From the NCBI GenBank assembly GCA_002900995.3, contig CM035310.1, forward strand, positions 124,001-188,000: a DNA stretch of 64,000 nucleotides, read 5' to 3'. The number at the start of each line of letters is the position of its first letter. Position 1 is the stretch's first letter. A program made the translations under genes and the position numbers. Below are positions 1 to 11,212 of this stretch, piece after piece. The notes beneath the pieces were generated by a model. That model ran no database searches and had not been told where the DNA came from. It saw only the letters and a program-made list of their open reading frames with translations. The stretch is from Ganoderma boninense. Its lineage: Eukaryota > Basidiomycota > Agaricomycetes > Polyporales > Polyporaceae.

Positions 1-1447
1 TAACTACAGAAATATAGTTATGATCAAGGAGTCGCTGTAGCGAGGCGAGTGCCATGGGATTAGACTCAGCATCACCTCCTGGTATCATCGAGCCGACAAC
101 GCGCCTCGCAGGGCGTTGCAGGGACTGAAGGCGGGGACAGAGCGAATGAGCACGATGAATCCCGGGGAAAGAAAGAATCAAGAGGGACAGGCATCGCCAT
201 CGTGCATGTGCATCAGACGCGGTCACGTTATCGCGCCGTGGCGCCGAGGTGTGGCCAGTGAGCATAATGATATGCGGCTGGTCCACAACAGATAATAATT
301 GTGACTGGCCACGTCTGAGCATGTTACGGGGCGCAGAGCGTAGCATGGCGCTCGACGCGCGACGAGGGTGAGCGTAAATCGACTCCCACGGGCAAGGGCC
401 ATGGAAGCTGAAAATCTAAGGGCCCGGGGCTGACGTAGCTGCGGTCTTCGAAGACCCCGCTGTTTTGGCCCGCTGATGGGTGTGGTACCGCGCTGAGCGG
501 GAAACCATGCACCTCGAGCCCAATCTGACGACCTCGCCCACTCACATGCCAATCCCTCATTCCCGCGTCCTCTCCTTTCTTTCGCTTTATTTTGTCTTTC
601 TGTTCCTCCGCGAGTCGTGATCTATACCAGAGTAGTTAGTAGTGTTCCGTAGTGCAGCGTCCGAGCCCACATCGCGTACTTACACACAGCCACACACCAT
701 GCCTCGGCTATCTCCGGGCCGGCTTGTACAGTTTTCGTCGTGCTCGCCGACCTGATCATCATCTTCTACCCTCTACCTCGTATCTGCGCACCTCTCGCCT
801 CCTCGTCTTCCATGTATCTACGTCTACGGCTGTCTCTCGGGCACCTCTAATCCCAGCTTTTCCCGCTATCCTGACCTCTATCCGACCGCCTGCGCAACTC
901 CGACCTCAATCAGCGACCAAGTTCTCTTTCGACTCCCGACCTCGTCTCTCGTCTTCCGACCTCGTCTCTCGTCTCTCGAACATCGACTTATGCATTTCCC
1001 CTTATATTCTATCGCCTCGGCCCTCAACTCGCATCGCCCTCGGACTACGTACACGGCCAGACCCGGTCCGCACTACCACTACCACCACCACCACCACACT
1101 CTTTCCACCACCCACTCTGCACCCACTCCCCTTGCCGGCACGCTCGACGGACCATCGCACCTTCAGACTTCTGCACTCGTAGGGAGTGTTGAGGTCTATC
1201 ACCGCACCGCCGTAAACGCAGATGAGCGTAGAAGCAGGCCAGACGCGATGAACGCTGAGCCCCAGTACTCCTGGTTGGACGCGGATGCCGGATGGTCGTC
1301 TGTCCTGTGTTGGGCGCGATCTTTCCACGCCAGACCCCCGAGGGTGCCGGGGTTCGAGTGACAGTCCATCATGGCAGCTCCTTCCCTGGATGCCAGCAGC
1401 CTGGGCTCCCATACGTGTTTCAACTGCCCAGCACTCCGGGAGCCCGG
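1..1447. other. No gene resolved; pyrimidine-rich stretch
   Basis: I see no convincing coding exon here. About 652-1180 is strongly pyrimidine-rich on the + strand, with a run of ACC triplets near 1074-1098. The long open frames in this part come from the skewed base composition and lack any recognisable domain. Phrases such as 'atctacgtctac' recur in the region around 9.9-10.5 kb, hinting at a shared old repeat. Confidence 0.5.
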
Positions 1448-2998
1448 TCAAGGGATTGGGATTTCTTGCGACTGTGATTCTGCGTCCGACTCGGACTCCG
1501 AGCTGTCGTAGACGAACACCAGTTCAAAGGAGCTCGCTCGCCCCACGCGCTCCTGCATCTCGACGTCGAAGAGGCCGTCGTCCGAGACTTCCTCCGGCCA
1601 CGGGCCTGCATCCGCGTCCCCTGCGGTGGACATAAATGACTGGGGGAGGAGCCACACCAGCGCCCTGTGCCGACCCAGACCGTGAACTCAGGAGTTAGGC
1701 AAAGACTACGAGATCAAATGATGGGGAGGAGGACTCACGGGACGCGAATGCACGACGCGGTCGCGACAAAGAGTGCAAAGTTCCAAGAGGACCAGCTCGG
1801 GGCATCGTTCCGGAGTGTCGTCCATATCCGGTTCCGGTATGCCGCGACGATTAGCTGCTCATCGTGGTTCGTCAACGAGATCAGCCTATGTGCGTCTGTG
1901 GAGGCCCGGGAGGGGGGCAGGGCTAGCAGGCTGACGTACCCAGAATGCGCCGACGGCTGTTCCGGCCACGAGCGACCAGCGCGCAAGGTTCGCTGCCCTG
2001 CGGAGGCGAGACATCCTTTTGAGACATTTATTACGCCCTGAGTTTTGCGGAGCTCCACGCGTCCTAAAGGATGCTAGAACATGAGACATTGCGTGAGGGC
2101 GAGTCTATGAAATTGTCCATACCTTGAGTCGAGGAGCATGCTGGCGACCAGGCTGGATATCAACACGCACACCGCGGTGGCCATCCCGTCGGGCTCGACG
2201 AAGAATACGACCGCGAGCCGGACTGGGGGCGACTTCATGATCTCGAGTCGACCAATCGTCACGCCCACGAGGACTTCACCAAGGACGTGTCAGCGACCGT
2301 CGCAGTAGAGAGCTCGTCAAAGTCGACTTACCAGTTGTCACGAAGAGAAACACGGCGCACAGACCTACGACCGCCCTGTTCCCCTTCCACGCCACACACA
2401 CGCGCCACCACAGGATCGCCTCCCCGACGAGTATCTATTGCGTACCTCGCAAAGTCAGCGCCGAACAGACGCAGCAGGATGATGGTGGATTGCGCACACT
2501 GATCGCGAGAAACCTGGGCGTGGCGCACATGAGCACAGGGGCGGGGGACACCAGCACGGCCTCTCGGGCGGTGGCAAGGGACGCTCCGCGCCTTTCTGTG
2601 ACCAGGGCGCGCAGGTAGAGCTGGATGCCGTTCGCGAGGGGGAATACACAGGAGGCGGCTTCGAGTGTGTACCAGGTGAGGATGACGGCGAGGGAGATCG
2701 CAGTAGGAGGCCCAAGGCCGCCGAATCTGAACGGAACCGAGGTTCGACGCCGAATGTGAGTGCTCTGCGTCCTCTCTATGCGAAGGTCATGAGTGCTTAC
2801 ATGTGGATGTAGGAGCGGATGGCGAGCCCACAGGTCGTCGTCGCTGTCGTGTGGTGCAGGTGCAGAGTTGCTGTTAGCAAGACAGAGTGAATGTCGACGA
2901 TTTCAGAGTTTCGCACCGAAGATGATGGCATACAGCATAGCCACAATAACGACATGAGGGTCTACGCTGACCGGGATACCGCACAGCGGGGAGTGCAT
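1448..2998 (-). CDS. Seven-pass membrane protein family, copy A (diverged)
   Basis: Function unknown; a diverged member of the eight-exon membrane family described at copy B. Exon 1 (2998-2917) encodes an N-terminus starting MHSPLCGIPV and ending in a hydrophobic helix with the family's phase-1 donor. Exon 4 (2434-2332, 103 nt, the same length as in copies B, C, D and H) encodes the hallmark 'GEAILWWRVCVAWKGN' after TM3. Exon 5 (2273-2123) gives 'EPDGMATAVCVLISSLVAS' (TM5). Exon 6 (2063-1940) ends in 'VAGTAVGAFW' (TM6). The last exon ends at 1448 with an acidic, serine-rich tail. Exon 2 (about 70 nt) and exon 3 (starting 2726) are visible, but the exon 3 donor and the exon 6/7 and 7/8 joins do not keep one frame as read. 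This copy may be damaged, or I may have a boundary wrong. Membership is firm from exons 1 and 4-6; the full model is not. Confidence 0.6.
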
Positions 2999-4421
2999 CG
3001 CAGTCAGACAAGACAAGACAACACGAGCCGTCGGCCAGAGGGGGAGAGAGGGAGAAAACGCACAGGACGCCGAGGGACAGAATATGAGGAGCTTGTCAGC
3101 GTGCTGCGCAATGCGCTCACGGACGAGATACGCAGCATGTCATGTCATGTCCGAGATGCGGAACGTTAACGTCGAGGCGCTATTAATAAGTTTCAGGCTT
3201 TCCGACTTCTAGCAGCTTCTAGCCCTAGGAAAAACTATTCCTACGCTTCTATCGTTATTTTCTTTTCGTAGAACATCATAAGTGGTAGGGCATACCTGAT
3301 AACTGAAATATATCGGCGAGCACGGTACCGGCCCTGCTGCAGCTGGACTTGGCGGTCTGAAGAAACTTGTAAGTAGCCTGGCTGACAGAGTGTTTGGATG
3401 CCAAATTACCCAAGGCCACGTCTTGCAAACGGACAAAGAAAGAACAAGAACGGGCGCACTGGCTCATCGCAGAGACATCTGTGTCGGGCAGTTTGAACGA
3501 CGGTGGCGGCGGCGGTGAAATGTTATTGAAAGTTGAACGCGATGTTGAATGATGGTGATGCGCCGCAGATTCGATGGTGAATATGTAGCCACTTCCATGA
3601 CAGGAACAAGCAGCACCTATTGGGCTCCTCTTGGAGTCGTCTCACACTGACCTCCTCAGACAACCTCCCCGGCGCCCAACTCTCTCCCGCTCTACTCCAA
3701 TCCCCCGCCTCAACCAACTCCATCTCCATCTCCCCGATTCCAGATCAAATCCTCCGCATCTTCTCAGCGGTCTATATTGTGACAGTTGTGAAGCCTTCCA
3801 CGTGTGCCTGAGCGACTCCCCTCGTTAAGTCCTTCTCGGTCTTTGGTGTCTCGTCAGTACTTGCCCCATAGTCTGTCTACAATGGGTATTTGTAAGTGGC
3901 AGACGTAGCGTATAGTTCTCCGCTGACTCTTGAAAACAGATTGCCTGAACATGAATGGTGAGCATCTGCAGACACAAACGTGACATTTCTGTCATGATCG
4001 AGCCACCGTTCCCGGTCGTACCACTGACCGCTACTACACCAGTCTACAGCTTGTATCAATCGTGATTCTACCCTTACATACGGGAAGAAGTGGAATGTCA
4101 CACCTCGCATATCACATATCCGTATCGAAATCGAATGGGAAGAGAGAACGGCTGGAGCTCAGCCCGCCGTCGTGCTCGACTCGGACTCGGAGGACGCAAG
4201 GGGAGATCGAGACCGTGTAAGTAATCCGCCATCGCCCCGCAAGTGAACACGATACCGACCCACGCTGTTGTGCGCATCTCAGATACAGTCCTGATCTCCA
4301 AAGTCCAAACACGTCCGCGCCGTGCCCACCTTAGACCACGCACGCGACTCGAGCCTGAAGGGGGCTCAGGGATCGGTAGCCCTGGGTCGTGCCGAGTCCT
4401 GGCCCACCACATTCCTGCGGC
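2999..4421. other. Intergenic, nothing recognised
   Basis: No exon with family resemblance, RNA gene or clear repeat was found on either strand. The open frames are short and overlap one another in opposite directions. Confidence 0.4.
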
Positions 4422-6324
4422 TTACGCGTCCTCTTCTCCACGAGTAGGTCGACAGTCATGGTGCTGGTGCCATCTCTGGGGCGTAGCGAAGACAGGTGTC
4501 CCTGGATCGGAGGGACACTGGCAGGTGGGAACCTTGCACCGCAGTGTGCCGGGGGCGCGATGCCCTGCCACGGCGTCCGAGTCGGCGGCCTATGCATATC
4601 CGATGCAGCTGAAATATTAATGCTTCGTCAAAAACTAAACTTGGCCGGCGAAAAACAAAAATCGATGGCTCACCTTCTCGAGAAACGGGGGGGTCGGAAG
4701 GTGAGTGTTTACAACCCTCGGAGCTCCTGCCGCTGTCCTTCGCCGCCCCTGGCGCGCATAGGGTTCCGACTGTCAACATGCGCGACGCCGCGTTAATGTC
4801 CATTGCGAGCATGATCAAATGGGGAACAAGCGCATACCTCCATGGTCGTCAACTTCGACAGATGGCGCCAACTTCACGAGAGCTGCGCGAACGTCGTCGG
4901 GGAATGTGGGCCAGTCCTAGGGTGATGAACGGGACGGCACTCGCTATCGTTGGAAGCTAGCGCGGGGACAACGTAAACACGTTGAAACTCACTCTGAAGA
5001 GTGTGATGAGGTCGAGGTCGGAAGCGATGGCGATATCCGCTGTGGAAGTCTGGAATGCAGGCATCAGTAACAGTAACAATCAGCTTGAGGGCCCTCTCAA
5101 GAAGACGAATCATTTGCGTAGCCGCCCCTCACCCGCGCGCAACGCTCTGGCACGCACCTGCAAAATATACTCCAGGAGGTCGCTGACCGGGTCGTATGCC
5201 TGAAAGGGTTGGGACAAACTGCATCAACGGCCGTCGCTCGCAGCAAACAAGAGCGAGACATACCTCGGCGCCTTCATGCGACTTACGGTGGTCGACATCA
5301 CACGCAGACGCTCCAGCACCCTGGCACGGGACTTTGGCATCTGGACTGGGGTCGTGGGGTCGTGGTGGGAGTCGGTCCGGGCCAGCAGCGGCTAGCATGG
5401 GTTCCGCCGACAGCAGGAAACGGCGCTTCATTTTGTAGTAGTGGATGAACAGGCACTGGTCGGCATGCGATTCCAATTCTGCGGTCGGACGGCGAGCGGG
5501 GCCGGCTTTGCACCATTCGTCGGGAAGGGGTGTGTCGCCGATCTGGACCTGGATACCAGAGAACCCCTCGACGCTCGTTCTCGTTTGGAGTCCATGGGGT
5601 CCAACGCGCCCGGAGCCTATCTGCCCCTGTTTGTTGCGGAACTCGCTTCCGTGGAACGCGGCAACGGCCCACTGCGTGGTCTTGAGCGTGCCGCAGACGA
5701 AGAGCAGGTCACTGGGGCGGAGGTCACGGCGGTCGAGCCCCCCGGCGCTGTTGGACGCGTTGGCAAACTCGAGCCAGGAGTCGAAGTTGCTCCGCATGTA
5801 GTTGACGATGTGTCGCTTCGCCATGGCATCTTCTGCAACTCCAGGACGGCTGAGCAGCAGCAACGCACCCGCGTCCGACCTTGTCTGAAAGCGCCATCCT
5901 ACGCCGGCCGATGCAGGTACCACCCCGCTGCTCGGATTTGAAAAGTGTTCGTCAGAAGCGCATGCGGACAGGGCAACCACACAACTCACGTATCGATAGA
6001 GGCGTCTGCTTGTGCCTCACTCGCGCTTATACTTCGACTGAAGACCATCGGCGCTGTGATCTTGTCTGATCTGAGGATCAGGGCGGTGGACGGCGAGAAG
6101 ACTGTGAAGTCCCTGGGCACACCCAATTCTTGGTGGATGGCGTCGTCTTCGTCTCTCGTAGTGTTGAAGAGGGCACGAAACTCGCCTTCCTTGAGCCAGC
6201 CCACGTCTCCGACGAGGACCTCCCGGCTGCCCGTCGAGATCGGTTCGGGGCTCCATAGGGGGTGGCCGTATCCGATTGGGAGGAGCTCCTCGACGTAGAC
6301 GTCCCAAGGCTTGGTCGAAAACAT
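4422..6324 (-). CDS. Conserved agaricomycete protein of unknown function
   Basis: I recognise the pattern as a conserved hypothetical protein common in mushroom genomes, with no assigned reaction. Resolved exons on the minus strand: 6324-6033, 5898-5264, 5199-5158, 5049-4993 and 4916-4838, all in phase. A probable last exon is 4589-4422. Exon 1 carries 'DVYVEELLPIGYGHPLW' and 'EVLVGDVGWLKEGEF'. Exon 2 carries 'DLLFVCGTLKTTQWAVAAF', then 'DQCLFIHYYKMKRRF'. The last exon carries a Cys/His-rich stretch, 'CKVPTCQC' followed by 'RWHQHHDC', which could be a small zinc-binding module. The start at 6324 was chosen because the upstream in-frame extension has no family character. The link between 4838 and the last exon is not resolved; the phase does not close with the splice sites I can see. 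The exon 1 donor lies in a GTATAAG context. Confidence 0.7.
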
Positions 6325-7208
6325 GTTAGAGTGGACTTCGATGAGGAGAGAGGAGGGTGGACTCGAAGAGTAGGATCGCGAGGGGGGAATCGTGAACTTG
6401 AAGGCGTCCGTCGACGACCCGCGGAGGCAGTGCGGAGGAGCCAAGCCTAATAAAAGGTTCACAGCAGAACACGTTGTTCTGGGCGGTATGCATAGAAGTA
6501 TCAGAAGACTGCCAGATGCATTGGATGGCTCCGTCACGCACACTGGCTATGGACGTTCTAGATGCCCGGCGCTCTGAGTGAGTCGCCCTAAGGCGGTGTC
6601 CATCGTCGACGAAGCTGTCCAAAGGTGAGAGAGCCTGAACCCTCGAGGCAGGTCGTGGTGGATCGTAGACGTGGAGAAGGACAAGGATCTGAAGAGAATC
6701 GATATCAGATTCAGCGTACTTGGCACTTTACCTGATGGGCGGTGCTCAGCTGAGCAGCAAGCACGGGATTAAGGAAGCGCGCATTTGCAAGCTACACAAC
6801 CGGCAGAGCATGCTCGACAAGCTCGAAGCCAGTGCAGGACTCGAAGAATCGCCGCGACCGCTTGGATGACTCCGCGCCCAGTTTGCCAAGTTCCTACTCC
6901 ACGGTAGTTCCAGAATAGAGGCCGATGAAGACGGCGGTCTCTTCTACGAGGTTAACAGAAACGCTTCGAGGTGTCGGACGCACCTGACATGTCTGCCGCG
7001 AAGGATCGGAGGACGGGGCGCGACGGCCCAGTCAAATCTAAAATCAATCTGCTCCCCAAGCGCACAACGACTCGGACAAGCAAGCACAACACTTGTTCTA
7101 CCAGACTTGATGATACTGTACACCCAAGTCCGTCGTCAATCTTGGCGTGAATGGCATTTTCGACCAGCTCCGTCTAGTCAACAAAGCTGTGCTGCATCTC
7201 CCTTGCTC
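6325..7208. other. Intergenic, nothing recognised
   Basis: Upstream region of the 4422-6324 gene and downstream region of the SOD gene. No additional exon, RNA or repeat is supported. Confidence 0.4.
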
Positions 7209-9255
7209 TTACTTCGTCGCCTCAGCGAGACGACGCTCCGCCTCCTTGAAGTTGATCACGTTCCAAATGGCGGCCAAGTACTGTCCGAGAGCGTCCGAGG
7301 AGTCAGCCTTACTCCTGTTCTCAGACGAAGACCACTGGCAGGAGGAAACGTACATCGGCCTTGACGTTGTAGTACTGGAGGTAGAACGCGTGCTCCCAGA
7401 TGTCGATGCCGATGATAGGGACGTGCGTCAGGAGCGGGTCCTGGTTCGCGGTCGTCACGATCTCGAGCTTCTTCGTCTCGGGGTTGTACGCGAGCCAGCC
7501 CCAGCCGGAGCCCTGGATGCCCGCCGTCGTCCCGTTCATCGCCTTCTTGAACGCTATGGGAGACGGTTAGTCAGCAACTGCGTTTTCACGGACGGGCCAG
7601 AAGTCAACCACGACGAGAGCCACGGCGTCCTCAGAAGGCGGGGCACGACGGCCAAGGTGGATGTTTCGAGCGTATGGAAACAGGTTGGAAACAGGCATGG
7701 AAACTTCGAGTTTCTGGGTCATTAGGGGAGGTCAGAGTTCTCGATTCTGATCGACTCTGAAGGCGATTCCGGGGTCCACTTCTTGCCAGAATCGAGGCGG
7801 GATTTATTGGTGAATCAGGCGCTTAGACAGAGACGACCCAGAAACGCTGTTTTTGCAGAAGCGATTCCAGAGTCGCTTCTCCAACCCGAATCGCCGACTT
7901 TTACCTCCTCAATTCTCTGGCTGCTTCTGGCGGCCCCAAACACTCGTTGCATCGGCGTGTAGGGCCCACCATTAATCGGACGCAGCAGCGGGGCGGTCAA
8001 CTCTGCCGCGGTTCTAGGTTCCTGATTCGTCTCAAAATCATTCGAGCAGCGACCCACGGCGGCAGAATCGCAAACTTCGACTTCGCCTATTTTCGGTGTG
8101 TCTAGGGATCCTGAAAACGACGAGTGTACTGGGTGTTTCCCAGGTGTGTTCACATATATTGGAAACAGCTTAGGTGTTTCCATAGAAGAGAAATGTCGGG
8201 GAGGCAATGTAGCCTGTTTCTTGCCTGTTTCCTGACAATTTCTCCTCTATGGAAACAACTCAGGTCGTTTGCGGTCTTCGGAAACTGGGTAAAAGCACAA
8301 AGCAAACACCGAGTTTCCCCAACCACGAACCAACCCGGAGACTCCCGAGACTTGAAAATTCCGTCCTCGCTTCCTGCACGGGGTACGACACTCTGCAGGA
8401 CGTGATTTCTTCGTGGCATCCTCCTGGAGTCCTTCGTGGCATGCACAAAGAACGAAGCGCTCTCGAGCGCCCTTGTCATGCAAGACACCAACGTGATTTC
8501 ACAAAGATATCGCGACCAGCGGCATCTGGGGATGTACACCGCAACTGGTTCTTCGCACAGCGGCCCTCCAGCCATGGCCGTGAGCATTCGGTGTGCATCG
8601 GCGCCGATAAGCAGCGAACGGGATGAACCCGGAACGCGCCGCACCTCCTCCCATGCGACCCACCGAACGCGTCCCCGCTACCTCCAGCACCACTGCCCAC
8701 CACCCCAAGCTCCCCATACGCCAACGCCGCACCCAGCCCTCTGACATTCCCAACCCAGACAGAGACAGAGACACGCACCGTCGACGCTGCCGAAGTCCGC
8801 CTCGATCTTCTGCTTGAGGGGGCCGGCGGGGAGCTCGCCGCCGCCCTTGCCGACGGGGCGAGGTTCTTCCAGAAGAGGGTGTGGTTGATGTGGCCGCCGC
8901 CGTTGAACTTGAGCGCAGGCTGGAGGCGGATGCGCTCGCGCGCGGACGTGGCCTTGGCGTACGCCTCCTCGGCGGCGTTGAGCCCGTTCACGTACGCCTG
9001 GTGGTGCTTCGAGTAGTGCAGCTCCATGATCTGGCCCGAGATATGCGGCTCGAGGGCCTGCAGTGCGGAAGGGGAGGGGGAGAGGGGGGTGCGTTAGTGC
9101 CGTGCCATGCTTGGGATGGAGGGAGAGGAGACCCACGTCATAGGGATAGTCGAGGGCGGGAGGGTGTGCACGCTGCGGGCGGTGAGGGAGAGGGAGGCGG
9201 TGGGCGCGCGGGCTGCGCGTGCAGCAGAGCGGGCGATGGTGGTGAGCATGGACAT
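7209..9255 (-). CDS. SOD2: Mitochondrial Mn/Fe superoxide dismutase
   Basis: Converts superoxide to hydrogen peroxide and oxygen in the mitochondrial matrix. Exons: 9255-9137, 9057-8779, 7553-7354 and 7280-7209; about 223 residues once two frameshifts are allowed for. The N-terminus ([16 protein letters not shown]) is an Arg/Ser/Ala-rich targeting peptide. The mature part holds the metal-site motifs: '[14 protein letters not shown]' (first His), '[14 protein letters not shown]' (second His) and '[17 protein letters not shown]' (Asp and His), and ends '[14 protein letters not shown]'. Two single C deletions interrupt the frame: one in exon 1 just before 'LDYPYD' (near 9155) and one in exon 2 after 'KNLAP' (near 8850). 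Both lie in C runs, so sequence error is likelier than a dead gene. The third intron is about 1.2 kb, far longer than its neighbours. Confidence 0.93.
7670..8260. mobile_element. Candidate small inverted-repeat element in SOD intron
   Basis: The SOD intron at 7554-8778 is swollen and contains repeated GGAAACAGG units at its left side (about 7673-7705) that reappear as the reverse complement near 8205-8255. Within the right part, 'ccatagaagagaaatgtc' and 'gacaatttctcctctatgg' form an imperfect inverted pair. No coding capacity is seen. The pattern fits a MITE-like insertion, but the exact ends and a target duplication were not established. Confidence 0.35.
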
Positions 9256-9268
9256 CGTGAACGGCGAA

Positions 9269-9310
9269 GGTGAGGAGGAAGAGGAGGAGGACGACGACGA
9301 CGACGACGGG
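9269..9310. repeat. GAG/GAC triplet repeat in SOD leader
   Basis: A run of about 14 GAG, GAA and GAC triplets directly upstream of the SOD start codon. It would be a pyrimidine-rich leader on the sense strand. A TATA-like 'CTATAAG' on the minus strand (9324-9318) lies about 65 bp before the ATG. Confidence 0.6.
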
Positions 9311-9324
9311 AGGAGGGCTTATAG

Positions 9325-11212
9325 CGGCGCGTTGGAATCGACGTCATCCTTGCGGCACGTGGGGCTGTTCCGATTGGATGAGGTGAATTAGCGAGTTGGG
9401 CGGGGTCGGGAGTTGTCGGTTTGGCACGCTGATTACCTTGCGCTCTCCTCCATGACCATCGTGATGACTAGCGCAGCTGCGTACTTATAATAAGTAGGTC
9501 ACTTGTTAGAACACGTCCGTCACGTCCAGGGGTTAAGCGCCTCTTTTCTGAACCGTTGATAACCCCAGTTAACAAAAGGCCCTCCGTCAAACACCTGTTC
9601 GTTAGTGATCGATCTAATTGTTGACCGTACCTGCATGGCTGTTGCATATCTTTGAATTATATGCCTACTTAATTGGTTCATTGCTGCAACAAGTAATGCG
9701 GACGTCGACGGGCGGACCGTTGAAGAGACGGAAATTACCTTGGGTACCAAGGTTACTGGCGAGCAAAATTCAAAGCGCCCGTTACACCCGGTTCCCCCCG
9801 ATCAAGACACGGTATCCCCCGCATTCTGCTGGTTGAGGAGTTGGACGAGTGGTTTGCCAATCCTCGTATCCCGTGTCATTTTGTCTCCGCACCACCTCCT
9901 CATTACCACCGTTGTTTACCTGGCTCTTCACTTACTGTGTATCGACGTCTACATCGGCCTCTTTAGCATTTCCAATTCAACTCTTGCACTTGATTTCGAA
10001 CGCAATCCAACCACCCGCGCGGGGAGTCCAACAGCGACCCCTCACACTGCATTTGCCCTTCAACTTGTAACCGCGTTCCTCGACTCTCGGCCTTGCATTT
10101 AATCTCGGCGCTGTGCTTCAACCTTCATATTCATGTTTATTATTCGACCAACCCTCCTCTCGGACTCATATCGCTGTCGGGCACGGCGTACCATCAACGG
10201 TACCACGCTCCTTGTTCGAACTCACCATCCAATGATTTTTGAAACGTGCTGTAGCTACGTATTACGGGCTTCATGCTTAAGTTCTTACCCAGGGTTTCGG
10301 CCCCGTGCGCAGGCGGCATCCATGTCGTCCATGTAGTATGTCGATGTCAGCTACGTTGCGTAGTTGCACCCTGTGAACAAGGATTTTGGGTCCACCCTCA
10401 CTCCGTCTACGTACCACCCTCTCATCGTTGTTATATACTCCTCTATCAGTTTTCCACGTATCTACGTCTACCTTGACTTCTTCGTCACTTCATATCTAAG
10501 GCCTGACCTTCGTTTCAACTCTGATCACACCGCTCGTACGACTCCAACAGCGACCCCTTGACCGGCGATATGTCTCTCGATTTCTGACCACGTCCCTCAA
10601 TTGTCGAACTCAACTTTCATCTCAGAATTCAATGTTTCCCCTTGACCTCGACGTTCATATTCTTCATTCTCCACTGCCAGATCCAGTCCGTGACTGCTAC
10701 TACTTAGTACGCATCACCACCCTCCTCCGAGGCCTGCCTTCCACCACCAGCGCTCCCTCTGGGCCCAATCCCCCTCTCTACTACACACCTCTGTGTTTGC
10801 CGCGGTCAACACATGCCAGACATGCCAGGTACTACGCGTATTCCAAATCGCTTTCATTTCTCAGGTCTACTGTTTCCAAACGGTTTTATGTAATCCCGTA
10901 CCCAAGGTTCCTGCCGCGCGCGCACGCGGCATATCTCTAGTCACAGCACTCACTTCGTAATATACTTACATTACACATACTCGACGCCCGAAGATGTCAA
11001 ACGGCCCAACGTAAAGTTTGCGGGCGGATCCGAAGTCGACTCCAGGGGCTGCCGCAGTACTCCACGCCATTGAACAAAGTCGCACATAAGAAGTGTGCTA
11101 CTCGCAATCAGTGACTCCTTCATTCCCCCTCCACAATACAAATCGAAAACCTGTGAGAGAGATACCTACTCCTTCAACGTCAATGGTCACTGGCCGCTCC
11201 GACTCGCCAGGC
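9325..11212. other. Non-coding, pyrimidine-rich; diverged duplication
   Basis: No gene is supported. Two units, about 9860-10330 and 10430-10935, share phrases in the same order: 'tccaacagcgacccct', 'ttcatattc', and 'acccaaggttcctgccgcg' against 'acccagggtttcggccccg'. They look like an old direct duplication of a non-coding or degenerate repetitive sequence. The remaining bases show nothing recognisable. Confidence 0.4.

Noticed and set aside
652..1182. 176-residue open frame on the + strand
   Set aside because: It is a product of strongly pyrimidine-rich DNA, mostly Ser, Pro, Thr and Arg, with no domain, and it overlaps other open frames in the same stretch.
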